This document shows, in pieces, positions 1-7,708 of a DNA stretch of 13,087 nucleotides. The DNA lies in NCBI GenBank assembly GCA_016200445.1, contig JACQEQ010000047.1, positions 1 to 13,087 on the forward strand, written 5' to 3'. The notes under the pieces are model-generated. The model was not told where the DNA came from. It worked only from the letters and a program-made list of their open reading frames with translations, and made no database searches. This stretch comes from Gammaproteobacteria bacterium (GTDB lineage Bacteria > Pseudomonadota > Gammaproteobacteria > SG8-11). Numbering within the stretch: position 1 is the stretch's first letter; each line of letters begins with the position of its first letter. A program made the position numbers and the translations under genes.

Positions 1-422
1 CACCGCCGCTGGAAGGCGACATGCAATGGATGCTGATCTCGAATATGGCGCTGAATTACACATCGCTTACCGATGTGGGTGCACTGAAGGTGGTTTTATC
101 CGCCTACAATTTCCCGGCGTTTTACGACAAGCAAGCGGCGCGTATCAATGAGTTGCGTATGGAAGGCCTGGAAAGTATAAACGTGGCACCCATGACCTTG
201 ATGTTCAACGGCTTGCCTGCGCGCGGGCTGCGCACGCGCCTGGGTATGAAGTGCAGTAAGTTTTCCAGTACCGGTGACATGTATTTATTTGCGGCCGTAT
301 TGAACGAGTTTTTCGCGTTGTATGCGTCGATCAATTCGTTTATTCAACTTACGGTCAAAGACGTCGAACGAGGCGAGGAGTTTCAATGGCAGCCGCGAAT
401 CGGTCAACAACCGGTAATTTGA
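1..422 (+). CDS. tssF: TssF, T6SS baseplate component (C-terminal end; 5' end outside window)
   Basis: Partial gene, open from the left edge (first complete codon at base 3), giving about 139 residues to the TGA at 420-422. TssF (VasA/ImpG family) is a cytoplasmic baseplate wedge subunit that works with TssG, TssE and TssK. The visible part has the family's C-terminal pattern: WMLISNMALNYTSL, then a predicted alpha/beta region, a GLRTRLGMK segment, and LFAAVLNEFFALYASINSFIQL near the end, which is the most recognisable TssF signature. It overlaps the start of tssG by 37 bp, and the tssG ribosome binding site lies inside tssF, so the two are probably translationally coupled. No defect is visible in the part present. 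Identification is from remembered family motifs and gene order. Confidence 0.93.
   Translation, partial: PPLEGDMQWMLISNMALNYTSLTDVGALKVVLSAYNFPAFYDKQAARINELRMEGLESINVAPMTLMFNGLPARGLRTRLGMKCSKFSSTGDMYLFAAVLNEFFALYASINSFIQLTVKDVERGEEFQWQPRIGQQPVI
375..380 (+). promoter_or_regulatory. Ribosome binding site of tssG inside tssF
   Basis: GAGGAG five bases before the ATG at 386. It decides the tssG start and lies within the last codons of tssF, which implies coupled translation of the two baseplate partners. Confidence 0.7.
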
Positions 423-1420
423 ACGAAGCCTTGTTGGGTGAATTGCTGGCGCACGGGCGCCAATTCGATTTCTACCAAGCAGTGCGGGTGTTGCTTGCAT
501 TGCATCCTGAAGCTGCGACGCCAGGCCGGCACGGTCAGCTTTCTAAGGAAGCGATACGCTTCTGTGCCAACCCAAGTTTAGGTTTTCCCGCATCGGACGT
601 GGAACGCGTAGCGCGCGAAACCGCCAGCGGCGCAGATCTGCCGCCGTATGCAATGACCGTCAATTTTCTCGGCTTGATCGGACCGGCCTCGCCGCTGCCT
701 GCGTATTACACCGAGGAAGCCATTCGCGCCGACATCGACACGGCAATGGCGCGGCATTTCTTGGATATGTTTCACCATCGCCTGACGTCATTCGTTTATC
801 GCAGCTGGGAAAAATATCGCTACATTTTGCAATACCGTCCCGGCGCACGCGATCCGTTTTCCAATCGCATGTTCGCGCTGATTGGTTTGGGTCACGCACA
901 ATTACGCAAACACGGTCATATTGAGTGGGCGCGCCTGCTGCCCTATCTCGGCTTGATTGGCATGAAAGTGCGCTCCGCATCGTTGCTGTCGGGCGTGGTG
1001 TCGCATTATTTCGGCAACGTGCCGGCGCAGGTGCTGGAATATGTGCGACACAAGACAAGCATTGACCCGATGCAGCGTAATCGATTGGGTGTCGTGAACT
1101 GCGCCCTTGGCGTGAGCAGCATGCTCGGAGAGAAGGTGTATGATCTGAATACGAAATTCCGGCTGCGCATCGGCGCATTGGATTTCGCTGCATATCGTGA
1201 ATTTTTACCCGGCGGCCGCGACTACGCGACGCTGCGTGAGTTGGTCGCGTTTACGTTGGTTGACCAGTTCGAATACGACGTTGAATTACTGCTGCGTGCC
1301 GACGATGTGCCGCGCACGACGTTGGCGCGAGATAATCAAACTCGCTTAGGATATTCCACTTGGTTGGGCGATGTGCGGCAGGGGGTAGTCAAGGTAGTGC
1401 AAACGGGGGCGGTAGTCTGA
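386..1420 (+). CDS. tssG: TssG, T6SS baseplate component
   Basis: 344 residues, the usual size for TssG (VasB/ImpH family), which binds TssF in the baseplate wedge (TssF2-TssG). Typical features are an N-terminal FDFYQAVRVLLALHP segment (residues about 28-42), FLGLIGPASPLPAYYTE (about 94-110), and a C-terminal half ending in a conserved GYSTWLGD near residue 325. The ATG at 386 has a strong Shine-Dalgarno GAGGAG at 375-380 with 5-nt spacing, which supports this start despite the 37-bp overlap with tssF. The gene directly follows tssF, the usual T6SS order. The stop TGA (1418-1420) abuts the long inverted-repeat element at 1421-1560, so the element may have inserted right at the gene's end. 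The reading frame is intact. Confidence 0.94.
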   Translation: MAAANRSTTGNLNEALLGELLAHGRQFDFYQAVRVLLALHPEAATPGRHGQLSKEAIRFCANPSLGFPASDVERVARETASGADLPPYAMTVNFLGLIGPASPLPAYYTEEAIRADIDTAMARHFLDMFHHRLTSFVYRSWEKYRYILQYRPGARDPFSNRMFALIGLGHAQLRKHGHIEWARLLPYLGLIGMKVRSASLLSGVVSHYFGNVPAQVLEYVRHKTSIDPMQRNRLGVVNCALGVSSMLGEKVYDLNTKFRLRIGALDFAAYREFLPGGRDYATLRELVAFTLVDQFEYDVELLLRADDVPRTTLARDNQTRLGYSTWLGDVRQGVVKVVQTGAVV

Positions 1421-1560
1421 GAGCCTGCTCAGGATCTTCCTGGAGGGCGCATTGCGGCGTTAAAATCGAACTCAAAATACTCACATACTGCGTGTATGCT
1501 CCGTTTTTGAATTCGATTTTGCCTAGCACTGCATCCTCCAGGAAGATCCTGAACAGGCGC
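1421..1560. repeat. Long imperfect inverted repeat (MITE- or REP-like hairpin) between tssG and tssH
   Basis: Nearly the whole 140 bp folds back on itself around base 1491. The outer arms 1423-1446 and 1535-1558 are complementary at 23 of 24 positions. The inner arms 1462-1477 and 1505-1520 match at about 15 of 16. The centre carries CATAC (1484-1488) against GTATG (1494-1498). The region between outer and inner arms (about 1447-1461 against 1521-1534) pairs poorly. CTGA occurs just left (1417-1420) and again at 1560-1563 on the right, possibly a short target duplication, but four bases is weak evidence. No transposase is encoded, so this would be a non-autonomous element or a dispersed repeat. 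In RNA it would form a very stable stem that could attenuate or process the tssG-tssH transcript. Whether it is multicopy cannot be seen here. Confidence 0.8.
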
Positions 1561-1605
1561 TGACGACACGCTGCTGAAACGGATATTAAATTACGGGGAA
1601 TCATC

Positions 1606-2181
1606 ATGATCAACGTCGAACTCAAATCGCTCATCGGTAAATTGAACAGCTACGGCAAGACTGCGCTGGAAGCCGCTGCGGGCTCCTGTATTTCACGCTC
1701 GAATTATGAAGTCACGATCGAGCACGTGTTGCTGAAGCTGGTCGAAGATGCGGAGCATGACTTTCAATTGATCCTGGCGCATTACGGTATCGACGCCGGG
1801 CGCGTACAAAAAGCCATACAACGTTCGGTCGAACGCGAAAAAACCGGCAATCAGGGCAAGCCGGTGTTCTCGCCGCTGCTGATTGAATGGATGCAAGATG
1901 CCTGGATGCTGGTCTCGGTGGATTTTGGCCTCGGCCAGATTCGCTCGGGCGCGTTCATCGCGGCCTTAGTATTGAATCCACGCCGCTACGGGTTAGCCGA
2001 TTATTACGACGAATTGTCCGCCATCGGCGGTGACGATTTACGCCTGCATTTTAAGGATGTGGTCGGCGGTTCAAAAGAAGATGCCGAAGCACGGCTGAGC
2101 ACGGCCGCCGGCGGCAGGCGATTGATATTCTCGGGCGGCGGCGTAAAAACAATCCGATTTTCGTCGGCGAAGCGGGCGTAG
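1606..2181 (+). pseudogene. tssH: TssH/ClpV N-terminal fragment (N-domain), reading frame broken
   Basis: ClpV is the hexameric AAA+ ATPase that disassembles the contracted TssB-TssC sheath. This frame starts at the ATG 1606 and gives a good Clp N-domain: LKSLIGKLNSYGKTALEAAAGSCISRSNYEV, TIEHVLLKLVED, and a second repeat around FSPLLIEWMQDAW to FIAALVLNPRRYGLADY, then a linker with SKEDAEARLSTAAGG. Homology stops at about base 2114. The rest of the frame to the TAG (2179-2181) reads through the D1 coding sequence in the wrong frame. The conserved approximately 30-residue block normally between linker and D1 Walker A (the DLT...GKIDPVFGRDDEI region) is absent from all frames. Rejoining needs about 90-105 missing bases, congruent to 1 modulo 3. 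A 10-bp tandem repeat (AGCACGGC at 2088-2095 and 2098-2105) sits just before the break. Confidence 0.8.
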
Positions 2182-2192
2182 GTAAAACCGCC

Positions 2193-4127
2193 GTGGTGGA
2201 AGGCTTGGCGCTTAAAATCGTCGAGGGCGACGTTCCCGACATTTTAAAGAATGTCGAAATCTTCGGGCTTGACATGGGTTTGTTGCAGGCGGGTGCGAGC
2301 GTCAAGGGTGAGTTCGAGCAACGTTTGAAGTCGGTGATTCAGGAAGTAAAGTCTTCCCCCAAGCCGATCATTATTTTCATCGACGAAGCGCACACCTTGA
2401 TCGGTGCAGGCGGTTCGGCCGGCGGCGGCGATGCCGCCAACTTGCTCAAACCCGCGTTGGCGCGCGGCGAAATGCGCACGCTTGCGGCGACCACCTGGTC
2501 CGAATACAAAAAATATTTTGAAAAAGACCCGGCACTTGCGCGGCGCTTTCAGTTAGTGAAAATCGAAGAGCCGTCGGCGGATGAGGCCGTCGTGATCATG
2601 CGCGGCCTGCGCGAAAAATACGAAACGTCGCATAACGTGTATGTGCGCGACGATGCTGTGGTAGCCACGGCACAGTTGGCCGCGCGCTATATTTCCGGGC
2701 GGCAGTTGCCGGATAAATCGGTCGACCTGCTCGACACCGCCTGCGCGCGCGTCAAGATCAACATCAGCTCCAAGCCGGAGCGCATCGACGAATTGGAACG
2801 TCGTGTCAAAACGTTGGAACGCGAACTGGGCGCGATTAGTCGCGATATCGAAACAGGGATTCGCGCAGACAACGGTTCGACCGCTGAATTGCTGCAGCAA
2901 ATCGCCGCCTTGAATCAAGACAGCGCAACGCTCGAAGTGCGTTGGAAAAAGGAAAAAGAATGGGTCGACCGGATTCTGGATTTACGCAGCAAAATCGCCG
3001 CCGCAACCGCTGAAAAAACCGGCGCCATGGGTGCCGAAGCCGGAGCACAAAAGAAAGAGTTGAGCGAAGCCGAGCGGCACTTAGCGGAAATTCAAGGTAA
3101 AGACCCGCTCCTGCATTTTGAAGTTAATCCAGATGCAGTGAGTAAAGTGGTTGCTGACTGGACCGGTATTCCGGTAGGCAACATGGTCAAGGACGAATTG
3201 GCGTCCATCATGAATTTTGGCGCCAATCTGAAGCAGCGCATTAAAGGTCAAGACCATGCCATCGATGCGCTCGACCGGCGCATTCGCTCGTCCAAAGCGG
3301 GTTTGGGCAGCCCGCATGCGCCGATCGGTGTGTTCTTACTGGTAGGCCCAAGCGGCGTAGGTAAAACCGAAACCGGCTTAGGTATCGCCGACATGCTGTT
3401 CGGCGGCGAGCGCTTCGTCGTCACCATCAATATGTCCGAGTACCAAGAAAAACACACGGTGTCGCGCTTGATCGGTTCACCGCCGGGTTACGTCGGCTAC
3501 GGTGAAGGCGGGCAGTTGACCGAGGCGGTGCGTCAGCGTCCCTATGCGGTGGTGTTGCTCGACGAGGTCGAGAAAGCCGATCCCGAAGTGCTGAACCTGT
3601 TTTATCAAGTGTTCGACAAAGGTTCGCTGACCGACGGTGAAGGGCGCGAGATTGACTTTAAAAACACGGTCATTTTGCTCACCAGCAATCTGGGCACCGA
3701 CATCATTACCGAGCTGAGTACCAGCGATCCGCGTCCGGATGTCGACACTATCGCCGAAGCGGTACGCCCGGTGTTGATCAATCACTTCAAACCGGCGTTG
3801 TTGGCACGTATGGAAGTGATTCCGTACTTCACCATTTCCAAAGACGCGATGGCCGACATTACCAAGCTCAAACTGAATTCATTGGGCAAGCGCATTCAAT
3901 CCAGCCAGCGTATTGCGTTTGAATATTCCGATGAAGTCGTAAGTCAAATTGTCCAGCGCTGCACGGAAGTGGAGACCGGGGCGCGTAACATCGATTACAT
4001 CATTAGCCGTACCTTGTTGCCGCAAATCTCGACGGAAATCCTGCGTATGCTGGGCGATGAGCGTCAGGTATCGACACTCAAAGTGGGTATGGATGCAAAC
4101 GGCACATTTAGTTTTCAATTTGCATGA
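2193..4127 (+). pseudogene. tssH: TssH/ClpV C-terminal fragment (D1-D2 ATPase domains), separated by frameshift or deletion
   Basis: Homology in this frame actually begins near base 2112 (RQAIDILGRRRKNNPIFV) and includes the D1 Walker A GEAGVGKT at 2169-2189. The first possible start codon, GTG 2193, lies after it, so a product begun there would lack the D1 P-loop. From the GTG the features in order are D1 Walker B FIDEAHT (residues about 62-68), a middle coiled-coil region (about 195-305), the D2 Walker A GPSGVGKT (385-392), SPPGYVGY (429-436), D2 Walker B VVLLDEVE (453-460), a LLTSNLG sensor region, and the C-terminal D2 small domain ending FSFQFA. All of this is intact and looks under normal selection, so the break is either recent or an assembly artefact. 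No good Shine-Dalgarno was seen for the GTG. The sigma-54 activator gene follows 39 bp downstream. Confidence 0.82.
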
Positions 4128-4166
4128 TGCCGTGATGAATTGACGCTGCTGCGGAGCACGACCGGT

Positions 4167-5783
4167 ATGGATACAAACCAGGAAAACGCGCTACTGGCGA
4201 TTGACGAGTTGATCAAGATCGGCACCTCGTTGTCGTCCGAGCGCGATCTGAATCATCTGCTGAATATGGTGGTCTCGGCCGCACGGCGCATCACCTGTGC
4301 CAATGGCGGTATGGTCTATCTGCTCAACAGTACTAAGACCGATTTGCAGGTCGAGGTATTGCAAAACGATACCGCGTCTTCGGCGGGTGCGCGCGTTGCC
4401 AATGTTGCGTTGTATGTAAACGGCGAACGCAACTCGGGCAATGTCATCGCACACTGCGTGTTCAGCGGGCAACCGGTTCAGATCGGAGATATCTACCAGT
4501 ATTCGGGATTCAACTGCGACGAGTTGTACGAATACGACCGCGTTTCCGGTGCGCGCACGCATGCGTTGCTGGCATTGCCGCTGCGCAATCACGAGGCGGT
4601 TGCGGTTGGGGTGCTGGTGTTGACCAATATACCGAATGCCGGCCGTGCGGCCGATCCGCAAGATCCGCTATTGCGCGCGTTTGCATCGCAAGCCGCCGTT
4701 GCGATCGACAATGTGCAGCTCATTGAAACCAATAAGCGGCTGATCGATATTCTCGACCACACCAATCGCGAGCTGGAAGAAGAAAACCGGCGCCTGCGAG
4801 CGAAGATCGTCAGCCGCTATGATTTTTCGAAAATCATCGGGCACGGTGCGGCGATGAAGAAAGTATTTTCATTGCTCGAGAAAGTGCTGGCGTCGCCCGC
4901 CACCGTGTTGATTCGCGGCGAGACCGGTACCGGTAAAGAGTTATTTGCCCAGACCGTGCATTTTAACAGTCCGCGGCGTGGCGGCGAATTCGTTGCACAG
5001 AACTGCGCGGCGTTACCGGACAATCTGCTCGAAAGCGAATTGTTCGGTTATAAAAAAGGCGCGTTCAGCGGCGCCATGCAGGATAAAAAAGGTCTGATCG
5101 AGCTGGCCAACGGCGGTACTTTGTTCCTCGACGAAATCGGCGACATGCCGCTGGGTTTTCAGGCGAAGCTGCTGCGCGTATTGCAAGAAAAAGAAGTGCG
5201 ACCATTGGGCGGTGTAGAAAGCAAAAAAATCGACGTGCGCGTGGTTGCGGCGACGCACTGCAATCTCGAAGAGAAAATCAAGAAAGGCGAATTTCGCGAA
5301 GATTTGTATTACCGGCTCAGCGTGTTTCCCATCGACGTGCCGCCGCTGCGCGCACGCAAGGACGACGTTCCGGCGTTGGCAAAATATTTCGTCGATGAGT
5401 TTGCGCGCGTGTATGGCAAAGAAGTCTCAGGGTTTGCACCGCGCGCATTCGATTGCTTGTTCGACTACGATTTTCCCGGGAATGTGCGCGAGTTGAAAAA
5501 TGTGATCGAGCGCGCCGTGTTGTTATGCGAGCCGGGCGGCAGCATTCTGCCCGAGCATTTGCCCGAGCAATTGCATTGCAGCGAACGATTGACGCGGGTT
5601 GTGCCGAAAGCGGCGGTTGATCGCGATGCCGGACTCAAAGAATTAGTCGAGGAATTCGAGCAGGGACTGCTGCGCGAAAAACTGCAAGCCTGCAACTGGA
5701 ACCAAACCCGCACCGCCGAGCAGTTGCGCATCGGGCGCCGCACCTTGATCGAAAAAATCACCAAGTATCAGATCAAGCGTTGA
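4167..5783 (+). CDS. Sigma-54-dependent transcriptional activator (GAF-AAA+-Fis), likely T6SS regulator
   Basis: 538 residues from the ATG at 4167, chosen because GGAG lies at 4153-4156. An in-frame TTG at 4140 would add nine unlikely residues. Domains are an N-terminal GAF sensor (about 11-181), a short coiled linker (about 190-215), and a sigma-54 activator AAA+ domain with Walker A GETGTGKE (251-258), the sigma-54 contact loop GAFSGA (298-303; the usual GAFTGA with a conservative T-to-S change), Walker B TLFLDE (318-323) and FPGNVRELKN. It ends in a Fis-type helix-turn-helix (about 500-538, NQTRTAEQLRIGRRTLIEKI). It would hydrolyse ATP to open RNA polymerase-sigma-54 complexes. Placement 39 bp after tssH, same strand, points to control of T6SS genes, as for VasH-type activators. 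The effector bound by the GAF domain is unknown. No convincing sigma-54 promoter was found in this window. Confidence 0.9.
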   Translation: MDTNQENALLAIDELIKIGTSLSSERDLNHLLNMVVSAARRITCANGGMVYLLNSTKTDLQVEVLQNDTASSAGARVANVALYVNGERNSGNVIAHCVFSGQPVQIGDIYQYSGFNCDELYEYDRVSGARTHALLALPLRNHEAVAVGVLVLTNIPNAGRAADPQDPLLRAFASQAAVAIDNVQLIETNKRLIDILDHTNRELEEENRRLRAKIVSRYDFSKIIGHGAAMKKVFSLLEKVLASPATVLIRGETGTGKELFAQTVHFNSPRRGGEFVAQNCAALPDNLLESELFGYKKGAFSGAMQDKKGLIELANGGTLFLDEIGDMPLGFQAKLLRVLQEKEVRPLGGVESKKIDVRVVAATHCNLEEKIKKGEFREDLYYRLSVFPIDVPPLRARKDDVPALAKYFVDEFARVYGKEVSGFAPRAFDCLFDYDFPGNVRELKNVIERAVLLCEPGGSILPEHLPEQLHCSERLTRVVPKAAVDRDAGLKELVEEFEQGLLREKLQACNWNQTRTAEQLRIGRRTLIEKITKYQIKR

Positions 5784-5801
5784 CCTGCATTGTTTGGGAT
5801 A

Positions 5802-7574
5802 TTAGACCGGAACGGTGAGATGCAGCGTCGCACCGTTCAAAATGTCACGTCCGGTATGCAGTTCTAAATCAAGCAGGTGATGACCAGCGCGATCCTGGTC
5901 TGGATGTACGTCGATATGCGTGTGCGCTCCCGGGCCGGTATCGGCAAACATGCTGTCGATAATTTTCTGCGCGTTTGCGGTAATGTGTTCCGGGTCGCCG
6001 CCATCCAATAAAAGGTCGCGATGCGCGCCCAGTAATGCCGTAACCCGGCTCGCCAGTAATTGATAAGGCAGCGATGTCAACTCCTGACCCGAACGCAGCG
6101 TCGGTGCGTTAAGCAAATACGCGGCATCGCGATTCGGCTGACAGCTGAGCGCAGCAAAGCCAAATTGCGCTAGATCTTCGGTATTCTCCAGGCTGAGTAA
6201 CGTGCGTAATGGAATTGCAATTTCGTTACCGCTGCGGTCGCGATCTGCCAATACTTCCAGCCCGGTGATTTGGCCGTGTTGCATCCCGGTGATTTGCGTT
6301 GGCCAATGCGCGTTTGTCATGCTGCGGGCGACCAGCACAGCCAGTGCCCAGCCCGGATTGCCCCACAAATATTTGTCGCGCTCAGGAACTGCTTCGGTGT
6401 AATCCAGCCCTTGGGTATTTTCGCGGGTATAGCGTGCCCGTAGCAGTAACGGATTGTAGGCAGCGCACAGCCAACGTGCACAGTCTTTGGCGCGCAGTGC
6501 ATTCCACGCGCTGTAGCGTGATTCGGCGAGCAGGGTACCAAGGTAGGGCAGCGGGTGTGCGGCATCCGGAACGCGACCGAAAAAATCCGCGCGCGCCGTG
6601 AATACCACAGGTGTTTGCAAGGCTTGCGCGTCCTGTGCAATGGCATGCACTACAGCCACATCGCGGCTGGAAGAATCGAATTCGAAATCAAGCAGCACCA
6701 AACCCAATGGTGTCGCATTCACAGCGGAAAATTCCGCGTTATAGACACGCGCATGAAATACTTCCGCCAGTTCCTCGCGCGGCGTGTCGATCAGTTCGAT
6801 TTTGACATCCTGCCGGCCGGCATGTTCGAGCAGTAATTTCACGCCGCGCCAAGTCGCCTCCATACGTTGGAATTGCGGGTGCTGCAAAACAGCAGTGATT
6901 TGCCGATCAAGCATGGTCGTAAGCGCGTCGAGCACTTGCGCGAGCTCTGGCGGGGCGCTGCTAGCAGTGCGTTGCGTGCCAATACTGTGCAGCACCGCCT
7001 CAATGCCTTGGGTCGTTGGTGCCGTAGGTTGGCCAGGTGTCGCTACTAAATCGAAGATGCGCTCGATATCAGCGTTATCCGGTGCCGTTTCCCTGCGCGC
7101 AGGCGGCATAGGCCTATTTGCGAATGCGGCGCGACAATGCCGCAATGTTGGAATCAACGCGGCGCAGCTGTCGTAGACAGATAAATTCGACATGAAGTCA
7201 GCAGCCGAAATTTCGTGCCGCAATAACATTTGCACGCGTTCTTTGAACAAGTAAATCGCTGTGAGGTCTGGGACATGGGCAACGACACCGGCGGGTGATA
7301 AGTCGCTTAGATCGGTGACGCGGATGGCGACATTGAGTGGTGCATGCACTCCATGGATAAAGTTTTCCACTTCCAGATAGAGTGTGGCGCCATACCCTTC
7401 TAGAATTTCGTTCACGTTGTCTTTGCTGACGTACACGGGTGCGTTATCAGGTTGCCGTATACCGCTACTGGCGGAGAAATCGCCAAGCACCGCTAACCGC
7501 ATTGCTACCCGCCGCTGCGGTTGCGCGCTGCGAATATCGAAATTTAAACGCATGCCGTGTTGTGCGTTGTCCAC
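5802..7574 (-). CDS. TssB-TssC-like fused contractile sheath protein
   Basis: 590 residues from the GTG at 7574. This start has AAGGAA (7583-7588 on the opposite strand) 8 nt upstream. A TTG at 7604 would add ten residues. Residues about 8-125 resemble the small sheath subunit TssB: RLNFDIRS, MRLAVLGDFSAS, a GATLYLEVENFI strand, and LNVAIRVTDLSDLSPAGVVAHVPDL. Residues about 200-590 resemble the large subunit TssC: LDRQITAVLQHPQFQRMEATWRGVKLLL, PLGLVLLDFEFD, ESRYSAWNALRAKDCARW, KYLWGNPGWALA and a C-terminal strand LNGATLHLTVPV. The join (about 140-205) contains IERIFDLVATP then GIEAVLHSIG, similar to the TssC N-terminal helix that binds ClpV in VipB. TssB (about 165) plus TssC (about 495) would be about 660, so the fusion is compact. 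It is transcribed against the T6SS genes and ends 18 bp from the activator. It may be an accessory or alternative sheath-like protein, since separate tssB and tssC are expected upstream of tssF. Confidence 0.8.
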   Translation of the reverse strand: MDNAQHGMRLNFDIRSAQPQRRVAMRLAVLGDFSASSGIRQPDNAPVYVSKDNVNEILEGYGATLYLEVENFIHGVHAPLNVAIRVTDLSDLSPAGVVAHVPDLTAIYLFKERVQMLLRHEISAADFMSNLSVYDSCAALIPTLRHCRAAFANRPMPPARRETAPDNADIERIFDLVATPGQPTAPTTQGIEAVLHSIGTQRTASSAPPELAQVLDALTTMLDRQITAVLQHPQFQRMEATWRGVKLLLEHAGRQDVKIELIDTPREELAEVFHARVYNAEFSAVNATPLGLVLLDFEFDSSSRDVAVVHAIAQDAQALQTPVVFTARADFFGRVPDAAHPLPYLGTLLAESRYSAWNALRAKDCARWLCAAYNPLLLRARYTRENTQGLDYTEAVPERDKYLWGNPGWALAVLVARSMTNAHWPTQITGMQHGQITGLEVLADRDRSGNEIAIPLRTLLSLENTEDLAQFGFAALSCQPNRDAAYLLNAPTLRSGQELTSLPYQLLASRVTALLGAHRDLLLDGGDPEHITANAQKIIDSMFADTGPGAHTHIDVHPDQDRAGHHLLDLELHTGRDILNGATLHLTVPV

Positions 7575-7582
7575 GCGGGAAG

Positions 7583-7588
7583 TTCCTT
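7583..7588 (-). promoter_or_regulatory. Ribosome binding site supporting the GTG start of the TssB-TssC-like gene
   Basis: On the minus strand this reads AAGGAA, 8 nt before the GTG at 7574. It is a better start than the upstream TTG at 7604, which has no visible ribosome binding site. Confidence 0.55.
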
Positions 7589-7656
7589 GTATGGTATCGC
7601 CCAATAATTGTTTTTTACGTCGAAATTACGCGTGATGGTATCGGTAAAAATACACG

Positions 7657-7684
7657 GGTCGAGTAAATAATTGCGTGCTCGACC
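7657..7684. promoter_or_regulatory. Inverted repeat in the divergent intergenic region (possible operator)
   Basis: GGTCGAG (7657-7663) and CTCGACC (7678-7684) are perfect 7-bp complements separated by 14 AT-rich bases that include TAAATAAT. It lies between the divergent TssB-TssC-like gene and the 263-residue gene, 25 bp before the latter's start. It could be a regulator site serving both promoters, or a 5'-leader hairpin of the plus-strand transcript. No sigma-54 -24/-12 pair was found here. Confidence 0.4.
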
Positions 7685-7708
7685 ACAAATCTAATGAGGG
7701 AAGACCGC

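Noticed and set aside
660..1193. Minus-strand open frame of 177 codons inside tssG
   Set aside because: It lies wholly within the well-supported tssG gene, is Cys/Arg-rich and has no domain-like pattern.
1389..1634. Minus-strand open frame of 81 codons across the hairpin element
   Set aside because: It arises from the inverted repeat and overlaps the tssG end and tssH start. It has no ribosome binding site or recognisable domain.
5784..5801. Bidirectional terminator between the convergent activator and sheath-fusion genes
   Set aside because: Only 18 bp are available, and no stem with a T-run was seen.
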